Shown: piece after piece, positions 41,820-51,348 of the stretch
Position numbering within the stretch: the first letter of the stretch is position 1
Layout of the letters: the number at the start of each line of letters is the position of its first letter
Assembly (NCBI RefSeq): GCF_000820145.1
Contig: NZ_CDBW01000042.1
Location: 1-64,000, forward strand
From: Aeromonas sobria
Lineage (GTDB): Bacteria; Pseudomonadota; Gammaproteobacteria; Enterobacterales; Aeromonadaceae
Length of the DNA stretch: 64,000 nucleotides
Direction: 5' to 3'
Notes under the pieces: model-generated
What the model was told of the DNA's origin: nothing
The model's database searches: none
The model's input: only the letters and a program-made list of their open reading frames with translations
Program-made: the position numbers and the translations under genes

Positions 41820-43400
41820 TCAAAGCGAGTAGGGGAGCCGCGACTCGTCAACCAGTCGCGACAGGGCTGCCACTATCTGGGGATCAAACTGGCTGCCGGA
41901 GCGGGACTGGATATATTCCATGGTTTGCGCCAGCGTCCAGGGCTCCTTGTAGGGGCGCTTGCTGAGCAGGGCATCGAATACATCGACCACCGCCACGATG
42001 CGGGCCGAGAGAGGAATTTGCTGGCCAGCTAACTGTTGTGGATAGCCCTTGCCATCGAAATGTTCATGGTGGCCACGGGCGATTTCGGCCCCCAGCGAGA
42101 GATAACTGGTTCCCTCCACCATCTCCCCCGCCTTGTGCAGGATATCGGCACCAATACCGGCGTGTTGTTCCATGATGACTCGCTCGGGCGGATCAAATCG
42201 CCCCGGCTTGTGCAGAATATGGTCGGGCGTCCCCACCTTGCCCACATCGTGCAGGATGGAGGCCATGCCAATCATCTCGACAAACTCCGGGGTCAGCTGC
42301 TCGGGATAGGCTGCCATCTGTTGCAGCTCTTCCACCAGTGCATCGGAGAGTTTTTGTACTCGCAATACGTGATCGCCAGTGTCAGAGTCGCGAAATTCTG
42401 CCAACGCGGCCAGTGCTACCACGGTGGCCTCCTGGGCGCGCAGCAACTGATTGTAGAGATAGAGATTGTCGTATGCTGCCGAGATGCGCTGGCAGAAGAC
42501 ATCCAGCAGGTCGCACTCGAGTGGGTCAAGAGGCTGGGTCGGGGTGAAACTCAGCACAAACTCACGCCCATTCTGGGCGGCGATATAGAGGGAGTCCTGC
42601 GGATGCTCAAAACGGTTACAGCGCGCCGCCAAGGCCTTGCTCACCGAGTCGTTGAGGGAGGGAAAGTCGGCAATCTTGCCATCGTCCAATAAGGTCTCGT
42701 AGTCACCGGTGGCTGCCAGGATCTCCAGCCCCAGCTCGCCGGGACGGCGCTCGGCGCAGATCGCCCCCTCGGTGCCCACATCGAGAATGGCGCTGATCTG
42801 TTTCAGTACGCCGGAGGCAAACTCCTTGAGCGAATGAAGGTGATAGAGATCGCCCGCCCCCTCCAGAATTTTGCCGAGTCCCTGGCGACTTTTATCGATG
42901 GCGCTGAGGGTTTCGTAAGAGCGCAGAGAGGCGATGACGGTGGTAAAGAGCTTTTGTACCGTCAGTTCGGTCTTGGTTTTGTAGTCGTTGATGTCGTAAT
43001 CGAGGATCACCCGTTGCTCGGGGGCCTGGCCGGGCTGGCCGGTACGCAGCACGATGCGCACCAGCGAGTTGTGCATCTCGTTGCGGATCCGGTGCACCAG
43101 CCGCAGACCGGCATCTTCGGTCTCCATCACCACATCGAGCAGGATCAGCGCAATTTTGGGATTGGCCTCCAGCATGCGGCCAGCTTCGGTGCCGCTGTAG
43201 GCATTGAGTAGCTCCAGCGGGCGGGATTTGTAGTGAATGTTGGAGAGGGCCAGGCGAGTGGCGTGATGAATGTCTGGCTCGTCATCGACGATCAGTACTT
43301 GCCATGGATTGAGTGCCTTGGGGACCACGACCTCGTCATCGTCGAGTTCGATGATATCGTCGTCCAGCCAGATGTCGTCCTTGTCTTGGGCACTGCTCAT
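41820..43400 (-). CDS. Response regulator with DUF3369 and HD-GYP domain
   Basis: A 526-aa two-component output protein. The receiver domain (about 33-155) has VDDEP and the phospho-acceptor Asp in LILLDVVMETEDAG. DUF3369 (about 170-320) links to a C-terminal HD-GYP domain (about 335-520). The latter carries SDTGDHVLRVQ, HDVGKVGTPDHIL, ARGHHEHFDGKGYPQQL and VDVFDALLSKRPYKEPW. The HD and GYP residues are intact, so it should hydrolyse cyclic-di-GMP. No histidine kinase is adjacent. An acidic N-terminal linker (DIWLDDDIIELDDDEVV) precedes the receiver. Confidence 0.94.
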   Translation of the reverse strand: MSSAQDKDDIWLDDDIIELDDDEVVVPKALNPWQVLIVDDEPDIHHATRLALSNIHYKSRPLELLNAYSGTEAGRMLEANPKIALILLDVVMETEDAGLRLVHRIRNEMHNSLVRIVLRTGQPGQAPEQRVILDYDINDYKTKTELTVQKLFTTVIASLRSYETLSAIDKSRQGLGKILEGAGDLYHLHSLKEFASGVLKQISAILDVGTEGAICAERRPGELGLEILAATGDYETLLDDGKIADFPSLNDSVSKALAARCNRFEHPQDSLYIAAQNGREFVLSFTPTQPLDPLECDLLDVFCQRISAAYDNLYLYNQLLRAQEATVVALAALAEFRDSDTGDHVLRVQKLSDALVEELQQMAAYPEQLTPEFVEMIGMASILHDVGKVGTPDHILHKPGRFDPPERVIMEQHAGIGADILHKAGEMVEGTSYLSLGAEIARGHHEHFDGKGYPQQLAGQQIPLSARIVAVVDVFDALLSKRPYKEPWTLAQTMEYIQSRSGSQFDPQIVAALSRLVDESRLPYSL

Positions 43401-43510
43401 ATCGGGTCCGCCTCCAGGCGTTCAATGAGTATATTGACAGTATGCATGATCACCCCTCGCGGGATCACCAAGATACGTCTATATCGTGAGCTGGCTCCAC
43501 CTCTTTATCT

Positions 43511-44392
43511 CTACTCGAAAGGTTCCAGATACCCCTGGATAGACTTCTTCAACCAGGCCAACACCTTGCCGTGATAGGCATTTTCCGCCAGATAGACGCC
43601 ATAGTCCCGCCACTGCAGGCTGAACTTGTGTTTCAGGGTCAACAGGGAGCCCTGTCGCAGCTGGCTCTGGATCAGTGGCGAGGGGAGCACCGCCCAGCCC
43701 AGCCCGTCCAGTACCGCATTACGCATCAGCTCGAAGCTGGAGAGCCCGATATGCTTGCCGCCAACCGGCAGCAGGCTTTTGACAGAAAATTCATCCACAT
43801 AGGAGAGGGTGACCTGGGTATGCTCGGTCAGATCCTGCTGCAGCACCCGCTTCAGGCTGGCCAGCGGATGGCTGGGGGCCACCACCATCAGGGTGCGGAT
43901 CGGGTTGAGCACGTCGATATTGAGGCCGCTGCGCTCCTGATCCTCGGTGATGAGGCCAAAAGCGGCATCGACGAAGCCCTCTTCCACCAGCGCGGGCAGT
44001 TCGGGCGGGGAGGCGAGTACCAGCGAGATGCTGGTACCGGGAAACTGGCTGCGCAAGGCGGCCAGCAGCTCGCGCCACACCTGTTCGGGGATGGCATCAT
44101 CGCGGGCGATCCGCAGTGCCACCTCGGCCCCCGACGCGTAATGCTCGCACTTCTGTTGCAGGCTGTTGGCCGCCTGCAACAGGCGGGTGCAGTCATCCAG
44201 CACCAGCTCGCCGATCTCGGTCAGCCGACTCTGGTTGGCGCCGCGTTCAAAAAGTTCGACGCCAAGCTCGACTTCAAGAGCCGCGATGGCAGTACTGACG
44301 GCGCTGCGGCTCTTGCCAAGACGCCGGGCTGTACTGGCGATGGAGCCACTGTTGGCTGATTCTACAAAGAGTTCTATCTGATAGAGCTTCAT
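43511..44392 (-). CDS. LysR-family transcriptional regulator
   Basis: A 293-aa regulator. The winged HTH (about 1-60) includes SIASTARRLGKSRSAVSTAIAALE. The substrate-binding domain (about 88-290) has the usual LPxPL equivalent VLPSPLIQSQLRQG. It is divergent from the mdtJI-like pair, with a palindrome in between, and is a good candidate regulator of that pair. The ligand is unknown. Confidence 0.93.
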   Translation of the reverse strand: MKLYQIELFVESANSGSIASTARRLGKSRSAVSTAIAALEVELGVELFERGANQSRLTEIGELVLDDCTRLLQAANSLQQKCEHYASGAEVALRIARDDAIPEQVWRELLAALRSQFPGTSISLVLASPPELPALVEEGFVDAAFGLITEDQERSGLNIDVLNPIRTLMVVAPSHPLASLKRVLQQDLTEHTQVTLSYVDEFSVKSLLPVGGKHIGLSSFELMRNAVLDGLGWAVLPSPLIQSQLRQGSLLTLKHKFSLQWRDYGVYLAENAYHGKVLAWLKKSIQGYLEPFE

Positions 44393-44457
44393 GATGATGT
44401 GTCAGGACGGAGTGTTCTAGCACCACCTTAGCCCGACCTCTGATAGCAAGGCAAACC

Positions 44458-44470
44458 ATCAGCGTCTGAT
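44458..44470. promoter_or_regulatory. Palindrome in the lysR / mdtJI intergenic region
   Basis: ATCAG-CGT-CTGAT is a perfect 5-bp inverted repeat with T and A at the ends of the core, like a LysR-type T-N11-A box. It is 66 bases from the regulator's start and 80 from mdtJ. A further CTGAT occurs just upstream (44440s). Confidence 0.4.
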
Positions 44471-44549
44471 AACTCGACGCTCAGCGATTCCTGCCCGCGC
44501 TACCACTGCGGCTATCATCTCTCCCGTCGCAGCAATTAAAGGAAAACAT

Positions 44550-44951
44550 ATGTTAATCAGTCGCATGCTTTTAGCGCGGATATTTTTGACGGGAGCCATC
44601 ATCACCGAGGTGGCGGGGACATCCAGTATGGCGATGATCCCCGAGGATGCCGCGGGATGGATGAACTACCTGCCGATGTGGGTACTGATCTCGATCTCTT
44701 ACCTGTTACTGGCCAAAGCCGCCAAAACAATCTCCATTGGTATTGCGTTCGCGTTGTGGGAGGGGCTGGGGATTGCACTGATCACCGTCGTCTCTGTGCT
44801 GTTCCTCGATTACAACCTGAACGCTCAGGAGCTGATCGGTCTGGCACTGGCAATAGTGGGTATTGTTATGGTGACCATGGGAGAAACCCATGACGACCCG
44901 GTGACCAGCAGTGAAACAACTAATGCGAAGGAGGCGGTATGCACCCGTTAA
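44550..44951 (+). CDS. mdtJ: SMR-family efflux subunit, MdtJ-like
   Basis: A 133-aa small multidrug resistance protein with four TM helices. The conserved Glu of TM1 is in ITEVAGTSSM (about residue 20). WVLISISYLLLAKAAKTISIGIAFALWEGLGI matches the TM2-TM3 region of MdtJ. The C-terminal 25 residues are a polar tail. The next gene overlaps by 13 bases, and the pair should form a heterodimer. MdtJI of E. coli exports spermidine. Start after GGAAAAC at 44550. Confidence 0.9.
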   Translation: MLISRMLLARIFLTGAIITEVAGTSSMAMIPEDAAGWMNYLPMWVLISISYLLLAKAAKTISIGIAFALWEGLGIALITVVSVLFLDYNLNAQELIGLALAIVGIVMVTMGETHDDPVTSSETTNAKEAVCTR

Positions 44952-45259
44952 TTATCGTGTTTGGCGCGGCCCTGCTGGATATCGGTGCCAATATGGCGAT
45001 CAACCGCTCGCGGGGGTTTCGCTACAAAGGGTGGGGCGTGCTGGGGATTATGCTGGTACTCGGCGCATTTACCCTGCTCTCCGAAGTGGTGAGCAGTGGC
45101 AAGATTGACCTGGCCGTGGCCTACGCCACCTGGGGTGCCATCGGTATTCTGGGTACCGCACTGGGTGGTTTGCTCATCTTCCGTGAGCGACTCAAGCCTA
45201 TCGGCTGGGCTGGCATGATGGTGATGGCGCTGGCCGTCGCCATGCTGACCACCGCCTGA
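44939..45259 (+). CDS. mdtI: SMR-family efflux subunit, MdtI-like
   Basis: A 106-aa partner of the preceding SMR protein, four TM helices. In TM1 the usual Glu is replaced by Asp (AALLDIGANMAINRS), as is often the case for one half of paired SMR proteins. YATWGAIGILGTALGGLLIFRERL covers TM3. GAAGGAGG lies inside the mdtJ coding region, so translation is coupled. Confidence 0.9.
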   Translation: MHPLIIVFGAALLDIGANMAINRSRGFRYKGWGVLGIMLVLGAFTLLSEVVSSGKIDLAVAYATWGAIGILGTALGGLLIFRERLKPIGWAGMMVMALAVAMLTTA

Positions 45260-45275
45260 TAACGCTTTATCAATG

Positions 45276-45307
45276 AAAAAGCCGCCCGGTTCGCCGGGCG
45301 GCTTTTT
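45276..45307. terminator. Bidirectional terminator between mdtI and gloA2
   Basis: AAAAAGCCGCCCGG pairs with CCGGGCGGCTTTTT across TTCG, a stable tetraloop, between converging genes. Confidence 0.92.
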
Positions 45308-45348
45308 GTTTGGCCGATGATTTGGCCGATTGTTTGGCTGACGCAGAC

Positions 45349-45750
45349 TCAGCGTGGCGCTTCGTAGAGCTCCAGCGGCAGGCCGTCGGGGTCGGCGAAG
45401 AAGGTGAAGCGCTTGCCGGTCAGCTCGTCCACCCGTACCGGCTCTACCACCACCTGATGAGTCAGCAGATGGGCGATGACCCGGTCTAGATCGCTGACCC
45501 GAAAGGCGAGATGGCGCAGGCCGCAGGCTTCGGGCGTAGAGGGGCGGCTGGGGGTGATTGGGAAGCTGAACAGCTCCAGCTGGCTGCCATCCGGCAACGC
45601 CAGATCCAGTTTCCACGACTGGCGCGCCTCACGCAGGGTCTCGGCGATGATGGGCAGCCCCAGCACCTGGTGGTAGAAGTGGCGCGAGCGTTGGTAATCG
45701 CTGGCGATGATGGCCACATGGTGGATGGCGTCAAACAGCGGAAAGGTCAT
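45349..45750 (-). CDS. gloA2: VOC-family protein GloA2/YaeR
   Basis: A 133-aa glyoxalase-fold metalloprotein. HHVAIIASDYQRSRHFY (about 10-26), REARQSWKLDL, ELFSFP and ACGLRHLAFRVSDLD closely follow E. coli YaeR, as does the end FTFFADPDGLPLELYE. The VOC metal ligands (His of HHVA, Glu of ELFSF, His of LRHL, Glu of LELYE) are present. Its activity in E. coli is not settled; it is a probable lactoylglutathione lyase relative. Confidence 0.92.
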   Translation of the reverse strand: MTFPLFDAIHHVAIIASDYQRSRHFYHQVLGLPIIAETLREARQSWKLDLALPDGSQLELFSFPITPSRPSTPEACGLRHLAFRVSDLDRVIAHLLTHQVVVEPVRVDELTGKRFTFFADPDGLPLELYEAPR

Positions 45751-45808
45751 GGTGCTTCCTTGTCAGCAGCATACTGAACGGGCAGCCTGTGCTACCCGTC
45801 CGGTTGAT

Positions 45809-48124
45809 TTAGTTGAAGAAACTACCGAGCAGGTCATCCAGTGCACTGCGCGGTGAGCTGCTGGCACAACCGGCCGGTGATCCCATGGTGGCGGTCTTGG
45901 CCGGTACTTGCAGGCTGCCCGGACAGCCGTTGGTGACGTGGGTACCGCTGGCGCGGGAGAAGTTGGCCCAGCTGACCCCTTCCGGCATCTTTAGCCCCAG
46001 ACTGTTGACGCCGCGCTGGCTCATGTAGCCGCTAAAGAGTTGCAATGCGCCGCTGGCACCGGTCAAGCCAGCCGGAGTGTTGTCATCGCGACCGACCCAG
46101 ATGCTGACCAGCTCGTTGTTGTCCAACCCGGCGAACCAGGAGTCGCGCAGTTCGTTGGTGGTGCCGGTCTTGGCGGCCATGGTGGCACCGGGGAACTTGG
46201 CACTCAGCGCGCGCGCCGTGCCCTGACTCACCGTCTTGGTCATGGCGAACAGGGTCAACCAGCTTGCTTGCTGGTCGGTGACCCGCTTGGCGGTCTGATC
46301 ATGCTGATAGAGCAGGGCACCATCCCCATTGACCACGGCGCGAATGGCCGACAGCGGCTGGGTCAGCCCCTGATTGGCGATGGGCAGATACATCTGGTTC
46401 ACCTCCATCGGGGAGAGGGCGACCGCCCCCAGCACCAGCGATGGATAGGGCTGGATCTCCTGCTGGACTCCCAGTTTGTGCAGGGTATCTACCACCTTCT
46501 CCAACCCCACCTGCAGACCCAGATTGACGGTCGGCACGTTGAGGGAGCTGGCCAGAGCATCCATTAGCGGCACGCTTTGGCGGAACTTGCGATCGTAGTT
46601 TTGTGGTGTCCAGATCTGACCATCCTGACCGCGAATGCGGATCGGCTGGTCCTTGAGTGGGGTCGCCAGGGTCAGACCGTTAGAGAGGCCAGTCAGATAG
46701 ACCGCCGGTTTGACCAAGGATCCAATCTGGCGGCGGGCATCCAGCGCCCGGTTGAAACCGGCGTAACGGGGATCCCGGCCTCCGACCAGTGCCACCACTT
46801 CCCCTTTATGCCAGTCAGAGACCACCATGGCGGCTTCGAGGCGTTTTTTGCCACGCAGCTTCTCGATATCGCGCAGGCCGAACTCGACCGCCTGCTCGGC
46901 CGCATGCTGGGCGATAGGGTCGAGGCTGGTGAAGATCTTGAGGCCAGACTGTTTGAGCAGATCGGCTCCAAAGCGGCTCTGGATCTCCCGCTTGAGCAGC
47001 CCCATAAAGGCCGGGGTACGGCCATAACTCATCTGGCCACGGGCGATGATGCCAAGCGGCTGGCGGCTGGCCAGATCATACTCGGCCGGTTGCAGGCTGC
47101 CGTGATCCATCAGCAGTTTCAGCACCAGATCGCGGCGGGTTTTGGCCCGCTCCGGGAAACGCCAGGGATCGTAATAGGAGGGGCCCTTCACCAGCCCCAC
47201 CAGCAGGGCGACCTGATCGATATCCAGCTCGTTGGCCGGAATACCGAAATAGAAGTAGGAGGCGAGGCCGAAGCCGTAGACCCCTTGCGAGAAGTTCTGC
47301 CCCAGATAGACCTCATTGAGGTAGGACTCGAGGATCTCGTCCTTGCTGTAGCGATAGTCGATCAGCACCGCCATGTAGGCTTCCTGCAGTTTGCGCCACA
47401 GGCTGCGCTCGCGGGTCAGGAAGAAGTTTTTGGCCAGCTGCTGGGTGAGGGTGCTGCCCCCTTGCACGGTGCGGCCCGCCAGCAGGTTTGCTGCCATGGC
47501 GCGGATGATGGCCACCGGCGAGACGCCGCCATGCTGGTAGAAGTCGCGATCCTCGGTGGTGAGCAGGGTCACCAGCAGGCTATCGGGCACCTCGGCGAGG
47601 CGGACCAGCAGGCGATCTTCCCGATCCTCGGTGTTGAGGCGATCGAGCAGCACCGGGTCCATCTGGGCGTAACCGAGCTGGCGCTGGTTCTCCAGCGACT
47701 GGATCCCTTCAAGACGCGGACCGTTGAAGGTGAGGCGCAGGCCACGGGCGCCATCGGCCCCGTCATAGAACTGGAACGGGCGGCGAATAAGCTCGATACG
47801 GTTGCCATTGATGCTGTATTCGCCGGGGGTATGGGGCTGACGCACCTGCTTGTAGCTCAGCATGTTGAGTTCGCGCAGCATTTGGGCCTGAGAGAGTCGC
47901 TGGCTGGGGTAGAGCTCCAGCGGGCGGCTGTAGACCATCACCGGCAGTTGCCACTTCTCGCCATCGAAGCGCTCGCGCACCTTGGTATCCAGATAGATGC
48001 CGAATACCACCATAAAGGCCGCCACCACCAGGGAGAGCTTGAAGCCAAGCCAGAACAGCTTGCGCCAGATGGTGCGTTTGGGAGCGGCCTTCTTGGGGGG
48101 GCTCTTGCGTCGTTGGGTTGCCAT
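45809..48124 (-). CDS. mrcB: Penicillin-binding protein 1b MrcB
   Basis: A 771-aa bifunctional peptidoglycan synthase. It has a Lys/Arg-rich cytoplasmic tail, one TM (about 25-50) and a UB2H-like region. The GT51 glycosyltransferase has TTEDRDFYQHGGVSP, GGSTLTQQLAKNFFL and SYLNEVYLGQ. The transpeptidase has SLVK (SxxK serine), SLN (SxN) and KTGT. It acts at the periplasmic face of the inner membrane in septal and lateral wall growth. Position next to hrpB is as in E. coli. Confidence 0.97.
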   Translation of the reverse strand: MATQRRKSPPKKAAPKRTIWRKLFWLGFKLSLVVAAFMVVFGIYLDTKVRERFDGEKWQLPVMVYSRPLELYPSQRLSQAQMLRELNMLSYKQVRQPHTPGEYSINGNRIELIRRPFQFYDGADGARGLRLTFNGPRLEGIQSLENQRQLGYAQMDPVLLDRLNTEDREDRLLVRLAEVPDSLLVTLLTTEDRDFYQHGGVSPVAIIRAMAANLLAGRTVQGGSTLTQQLAKNFFLTRERSLWRKLQEAYMAVLIDYRYSKDEILESYLNEVYLGQNFSQGVYGFGLASYFYFGIPANELDIDQVALLVGLVKGPSYYDPWRFPERAKTRRDLVLKLLMDHGSLQPAEYDLASRQPLGIIARGQMSYGRTPAFMGLLKREIQSRFGADLLKQSGLKIFTSLDPIAQHAAEQAVEFGLRDIEKLRGKKRLEAAMVVSDWHKGEVVALVGGRDPRYAGFNRALDARRQIGSLVKPAVYLTGLSNGLTLATPLKDQPIRIRGQDGQIWTPQNYDRKFRQSVPLMDALASSLNVPTVNLGLQVGLEKVVDTLHKLGVQQEIQPYPSLVLGAVALSPMEVNQMYLPIANQGLTQPLSAIRAVVNGDGALLYQHDQTAKRVTDQQASWLTLFAMTKTVSQGTARALSAKFPGATMAAKTGTTNELRDSWFAGLDNNELVSIWVGRDDNTPAGLTGASGALQLFSGYMSQRGVNSLGLKMPEGVSWANFSRASGTHVTNGCPGSLQVPAKTATMGSPAGCASSSPRSALDDLLGSFFN

Positions 48125-48197
48125 AAATCCTCTTTGCTTTCCTTTCTACTTGTTATGTCGCATTCGCGAACGTCCGATCGGGCTTAACCCATCGAAC

Positions 48198-50645
48198 CTA
48201 TATGCCCATCTTCTTCTTGATGACCTTGGTCGGCATCGCGTCCAGCGGATTGTCCGGCCAGTAGTGGCGGGGATAGCGCCCCTTCATCTCTTTCTTCACC
48301 TGTTCGTAGGAGCCAGCCCAGAAGGCGGCCAGATCGGCGGTGATCTGCAGCGGCCGCTGGGCGGGGGAGAGCAACTCCACCACCAGCGGCACCCGACCAT
48401 CGGCCACGCAGGGGGTCGAACCTTGCCCGAACATCTCCTGAATGCGCACCGGGATCACCGGTGCCTGCCCCGGCTCATATCGGATCCGCACCCGGCTGCC
48501 GGTCGGCGCAGCAAAGTGGCTCGGCAGCGCCTCGTCCAGTCGCTTGGGCAGCGGCCAGGGCAGGGATTGGCGCAGAATGTCGCCCAGATTGAGCTTTTTC
48601 AGCTGCTCCAGCCGGGTCATGCCGCTTACCGCTGGCAGCAGCCACTGTTCCAGTCCGGCCAACAGGCTGTCGTTATCCATGGCGGGCCACCCCTCATCGG
48701 GCAGCCAGTCGCGGGCGCAGCGCAAACGGGCCAGCAGTCCTTCGCTGCTCTCGTCCCAGGGCAGCACATGCAGCCCCTTGCGGCGAATGCCTTGCAGCAG
48801 GCAGCGTCCTTTCTGCTCGTCAGAGAGTTCGGTCAGCGGTCGCTGGCTCAGCACCAGTTCGCCTAACACCAGCTGGCGTTCGGCGCGCACCCGCTCTTCC
48901 CGTTCATCCCAGTCGAACCACTGCCGTTCGCTCACCAGTTCCGGCAGCAGGCGTACTAGCTCGTCCAGCTCGACCGGTTCGGCGATAAAGATGCGGCTGC
49001 CGCGATCGTTCTGCCCCATCTCGATGGCGATCAGGGCCGCTTGTCCCTGACATGGATGACCTTCTACCAGATCGCAGCTCACCCCACCACTGAGTTGATA
49101 GCGACTGCCGCTGCGCAGCTTGCCGATGCGATCCGGCCAGGCGAGGGCGCAGAGCAGCCCCAACCACTGACCCTGTGCATTGGCAGGGCGGGCGCCAAGC
49201 CGTTCAAACCAGCGGGCCGCCCCCTGACGCAGGGCACTTTGACGGCGTTGGAACAGCACCGAGAGGCGCTCCGATCCTCGCAGATCTTCTTCTTGCAACG
49301 CCACCAGATATGCGGCATCGGCGACAATCCCTGTCAGACCCTCGGACTCCAGCTCGCGGGCGCGCAGCAGCATGCGGGCGAGGCGAGGGTGGGTACCGAA
49401 GGCGGCCATGGCGCGGCCAGCGGGAGTAAGTTGTTGTTCACCTTCCGGCTTCATGGCGCCAAGGGCCACCAGCAGCCGCTGGGCGCTGGCCACCGCAGCG
49501 GCGGGGGGCATGTCTAGCAGCGGCAGATCTTCTACCTTGGCGCCCCACTGGGCGGCGTCCTGCAGCAGGCCGGTCAGCTCCTGAGTGAGAATATCTGGCG
49601 GGCTCTGCTCGGCGAGCCGCTCCTGCACTTCGCTGCTCCAGAGCCGGTAGCAGACGCCGGGGCCGAGACGGCCGGCACGCCCTGCCCGTTGGGTGGCGGA
49701 GGATTTGGCTATCTGGCGGGTCTCCAGTCGGGTGACGCCGCTTTTCAGATCAAAGGAGGCGCGCCGCTCCAGCCCGCTGTCGATCACCACCGAGATCCCC
49801 TCGATGGTGAGGGAGGTCTCCGCCACATTGGTGGTGAGCACCAGCTTACGGCGGCCGGCAGGCGCCGGTTCGATGGCTGCCTGCTGGGCCGCCATGTCGA
49901 GGCGGCCGTAGAGGGGAGCGAGAGTCACGTCGTCCGGCAGCTTGTCTGCCAACCATTGCGCCAACCGCTCGATCTCCCCCTGTCCCGGCAGAAACACCAG
50001 CAGGCTGCCGCGGTGGGCGGCCAGCGCCTCCAGCACCACGGCGCCGACTTGCGGATCCAGCCACTGCTGGCGGTTGGCGGGGCGGTAGTGGTAGTCGATG
50101 GGAAAACCGCGTCCCTCGGAACGGATTACCGGGGCATCCGGCAACAGGCGCTCGAGCGCCATGCCATCCAGAGTAGCGGACATCACCAAGAGCTTGAGGT
50201 CATCGCGCAGCCCTTGCTGGCTCTCGATGGCGAAGGCCAGCGCGGTATCGGCGTGCAGACTGCGTTCGTGGAACTCATCGAAGATCACCAGCGAGACACC
50301 GGTCAGCTCGGGGTCTTGCTGCAGCATCCGGGTCAGCACCCCCTCGGTCACTATCTCGAGCCGGGTCTGGCCACTGGTGCGGCTTTCGCCACGGACCCGC
50401 AAGCCAATGCGTTCGCCCACCTTCTCCCCCAGCTGGCGTGCCAGAAAGCTGGCGATATTGCGCGCCGCCAGCCGCCTTGGCTCCAGCATGATGATGCGGC
50501 CGGGCAGCCGGTTCTGGCGTACCAGCTCCAGCGGCAGCAGGGTCGATTTGCCCGCGCCGGGGGGCGCCTGCAGGATCACGCTGCTGTGGCTGTCGAGGGC
50601 GGCAAAAAGTTCGGGCAAGACCGAAACGATGGGGAGCTGGGACAA
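48198..50645 (-). CDS. hrpB: ATP-dependent RNA helicase HrpB
   Basis: An 815-aa DExH-box helicase. Walker A is APPGAGKST (about 28-36), motif II DEFH (DEFHERSLHAD), motif III SATL, motif V LTTNVAETSLT and motif VI QRAGRAGR. The HrpB-specific C-terminal domain follows (about 620-800, with the ending RYPRHYWPDNPLDAMPTK). The biological role of HrpB is little known. Divergent from thpR. Confidence 0.96.
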   Translation of the reverse strand: MSQLPIVSVLPELFAALDSHSSVILQAPPGAGKSTLLPLELVRQNRLPGRIIMLEPRRLAARNIASFLARQLGEKVGERIGLRVRGESRTSGQTRLEIVTEGVLTRMLQQDPELTGVSLVIFDEFHERSLHADTALAFAIESQQGLRDDLKLLVMSATLDGMALERLLPDAPVIRSEGRGFPIDYHYRPANRQQWLDPQVGAVVLEALAAHRGSLLVFLPGQGEIERLAQWLADKLPDDVTLAPLYGRLDMAAQQAAIEPAPAGRRKLVLTTNVAETSLTIEGISVVIDSGLERRASFDLKSGVTRLETRQIAKSSATQRAGRAGRLGPGVCYRLWSSEVQERLAEQSPPDILTQELTGLLQDAAQWGAKVEDLPLLDMPPAAAVASAQRLLVALGAMKPEGEQQLTPAGRAMAAFGTHPRLARMLLRARELESEGLTGIVADAAYLVALQEEDLRGSERLSVLFQRRQSALRQGAARWFERLGARPANAQGQWLGLLCALAWPDRIGKLRSGSRYQLSGGVSCDLVEGHPCQGQAALIAIEMGQNDRGSRIFIAEPVELDELVRLLPELVSERQWFDWDEREERVRAERQLVLGELVLSQRPLTELSDEQKGRCLLQGIRRKGLHVLPWDESSEGLLARLRCARDWLPDEGWPAMDNDSLLAGLEQWLLPAVSGMTRLEQLKKLNLGDILRQSLPWPLPKRLDEALPSHFAAPTGSRVRIRYEPGQAPVIPVRIQEMFGQGSTPCVADGRVPLVVELLSPAQRPLQITADLAAFWAGSYEQVKKEMKGRYPRHYWPDNPLDAMPTKVIKKKMGI

Positions 50646-50820
50646 AGCGATGGGAACCTTCTGTGACGAGCGGGAAATCGGCGCCTATTCTGCCACAGCC
50701 AGCCGCGCCACCGTGAGTGGATGTGACAGGCTGGCTAGTCGGGCAGGTGGCGAGACACGGCCGGATAGCTGTCATAGAATGAGGCCATCCAGTGAGCGTT
50801 AAAGAGGTACTCTCATCGAT

Positions 50821-51348
50821 ATGGCAAAACTCTTCTTTGCCCTGCCCATCAAGGCGCTCGCCCCCGAGCTTATCGGCTGGCGCGATCAGCAGCCCTGGCC
50901 CGGTCAGCCGGTGCCGCAAGTTAACCTCCATCTGACCCTGGCTTTTCTGGGCGAGGCGGACGAGCTGACCACTCGGCGTCTCATTGCCGCTGTTGAACAC
51001 CAACACTGCCCGCCGCTCGCCATCAGGCTGGATGAGAGCGGCTGGTTCAGCCGGGCCAAGGCCGCCTGGATCGGCCCGAAAGAGTGGCCCAACGAGCTGA
51101 GCGTATTGGCCCGGGCGTTGCGCCGCCACGGCGAGAAGCTGCGTCTTGGCAATGGCGAGCAGGGTTATCGCCCCCACGTCACCTTGTCGCGTAAGGCGGG
51201 TGAGGCGCCGGCTACCCTGCCAGCCCCAAATTTTCTGCTGCAGGCCGATGAGTTCTGCCTCTATCAATCGATCTCGACCCCGGACGGAGTGCGCTACCAG
51301 CCGCTCGCCTGCTGGCCGCTTCGCACCAGAGAGAAGGTAAGTGCATGA
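50821..51348 (+). CDS. thpR: RNA 2',3'-cyclic phosphodiesterase ThpR (LigT)
   Basis: A 175-aa two-histidine phosphoesterase. The two HxTx motifs are HLTL (in VNLHLTLAFLG, about 39-49) and HVTL (in YRPHVTLSRK, about 117-126). It opens 2',3'-cyclic phosphates on RNA and can ligate tRNA halves. Its stop overlaps sfsA by 4 bases (ATGA). RBS is weak. Confidence 0.93.
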   Translation: MAKLFFALPIKALAPELIGWRDQQPWPGQPVPQVNLHLTLAFLGEADELTTRRLIAAVEHQHCPPLAIRLDESGWFSRAKAAWIGPKEWPNELSVLARALRRHGEKLRLGNGEQGYRPHVTLSRKAGEAPATLPAPNFLLQADEFCLYQSISTPDGVRYQPLACWPLRTREKVSA

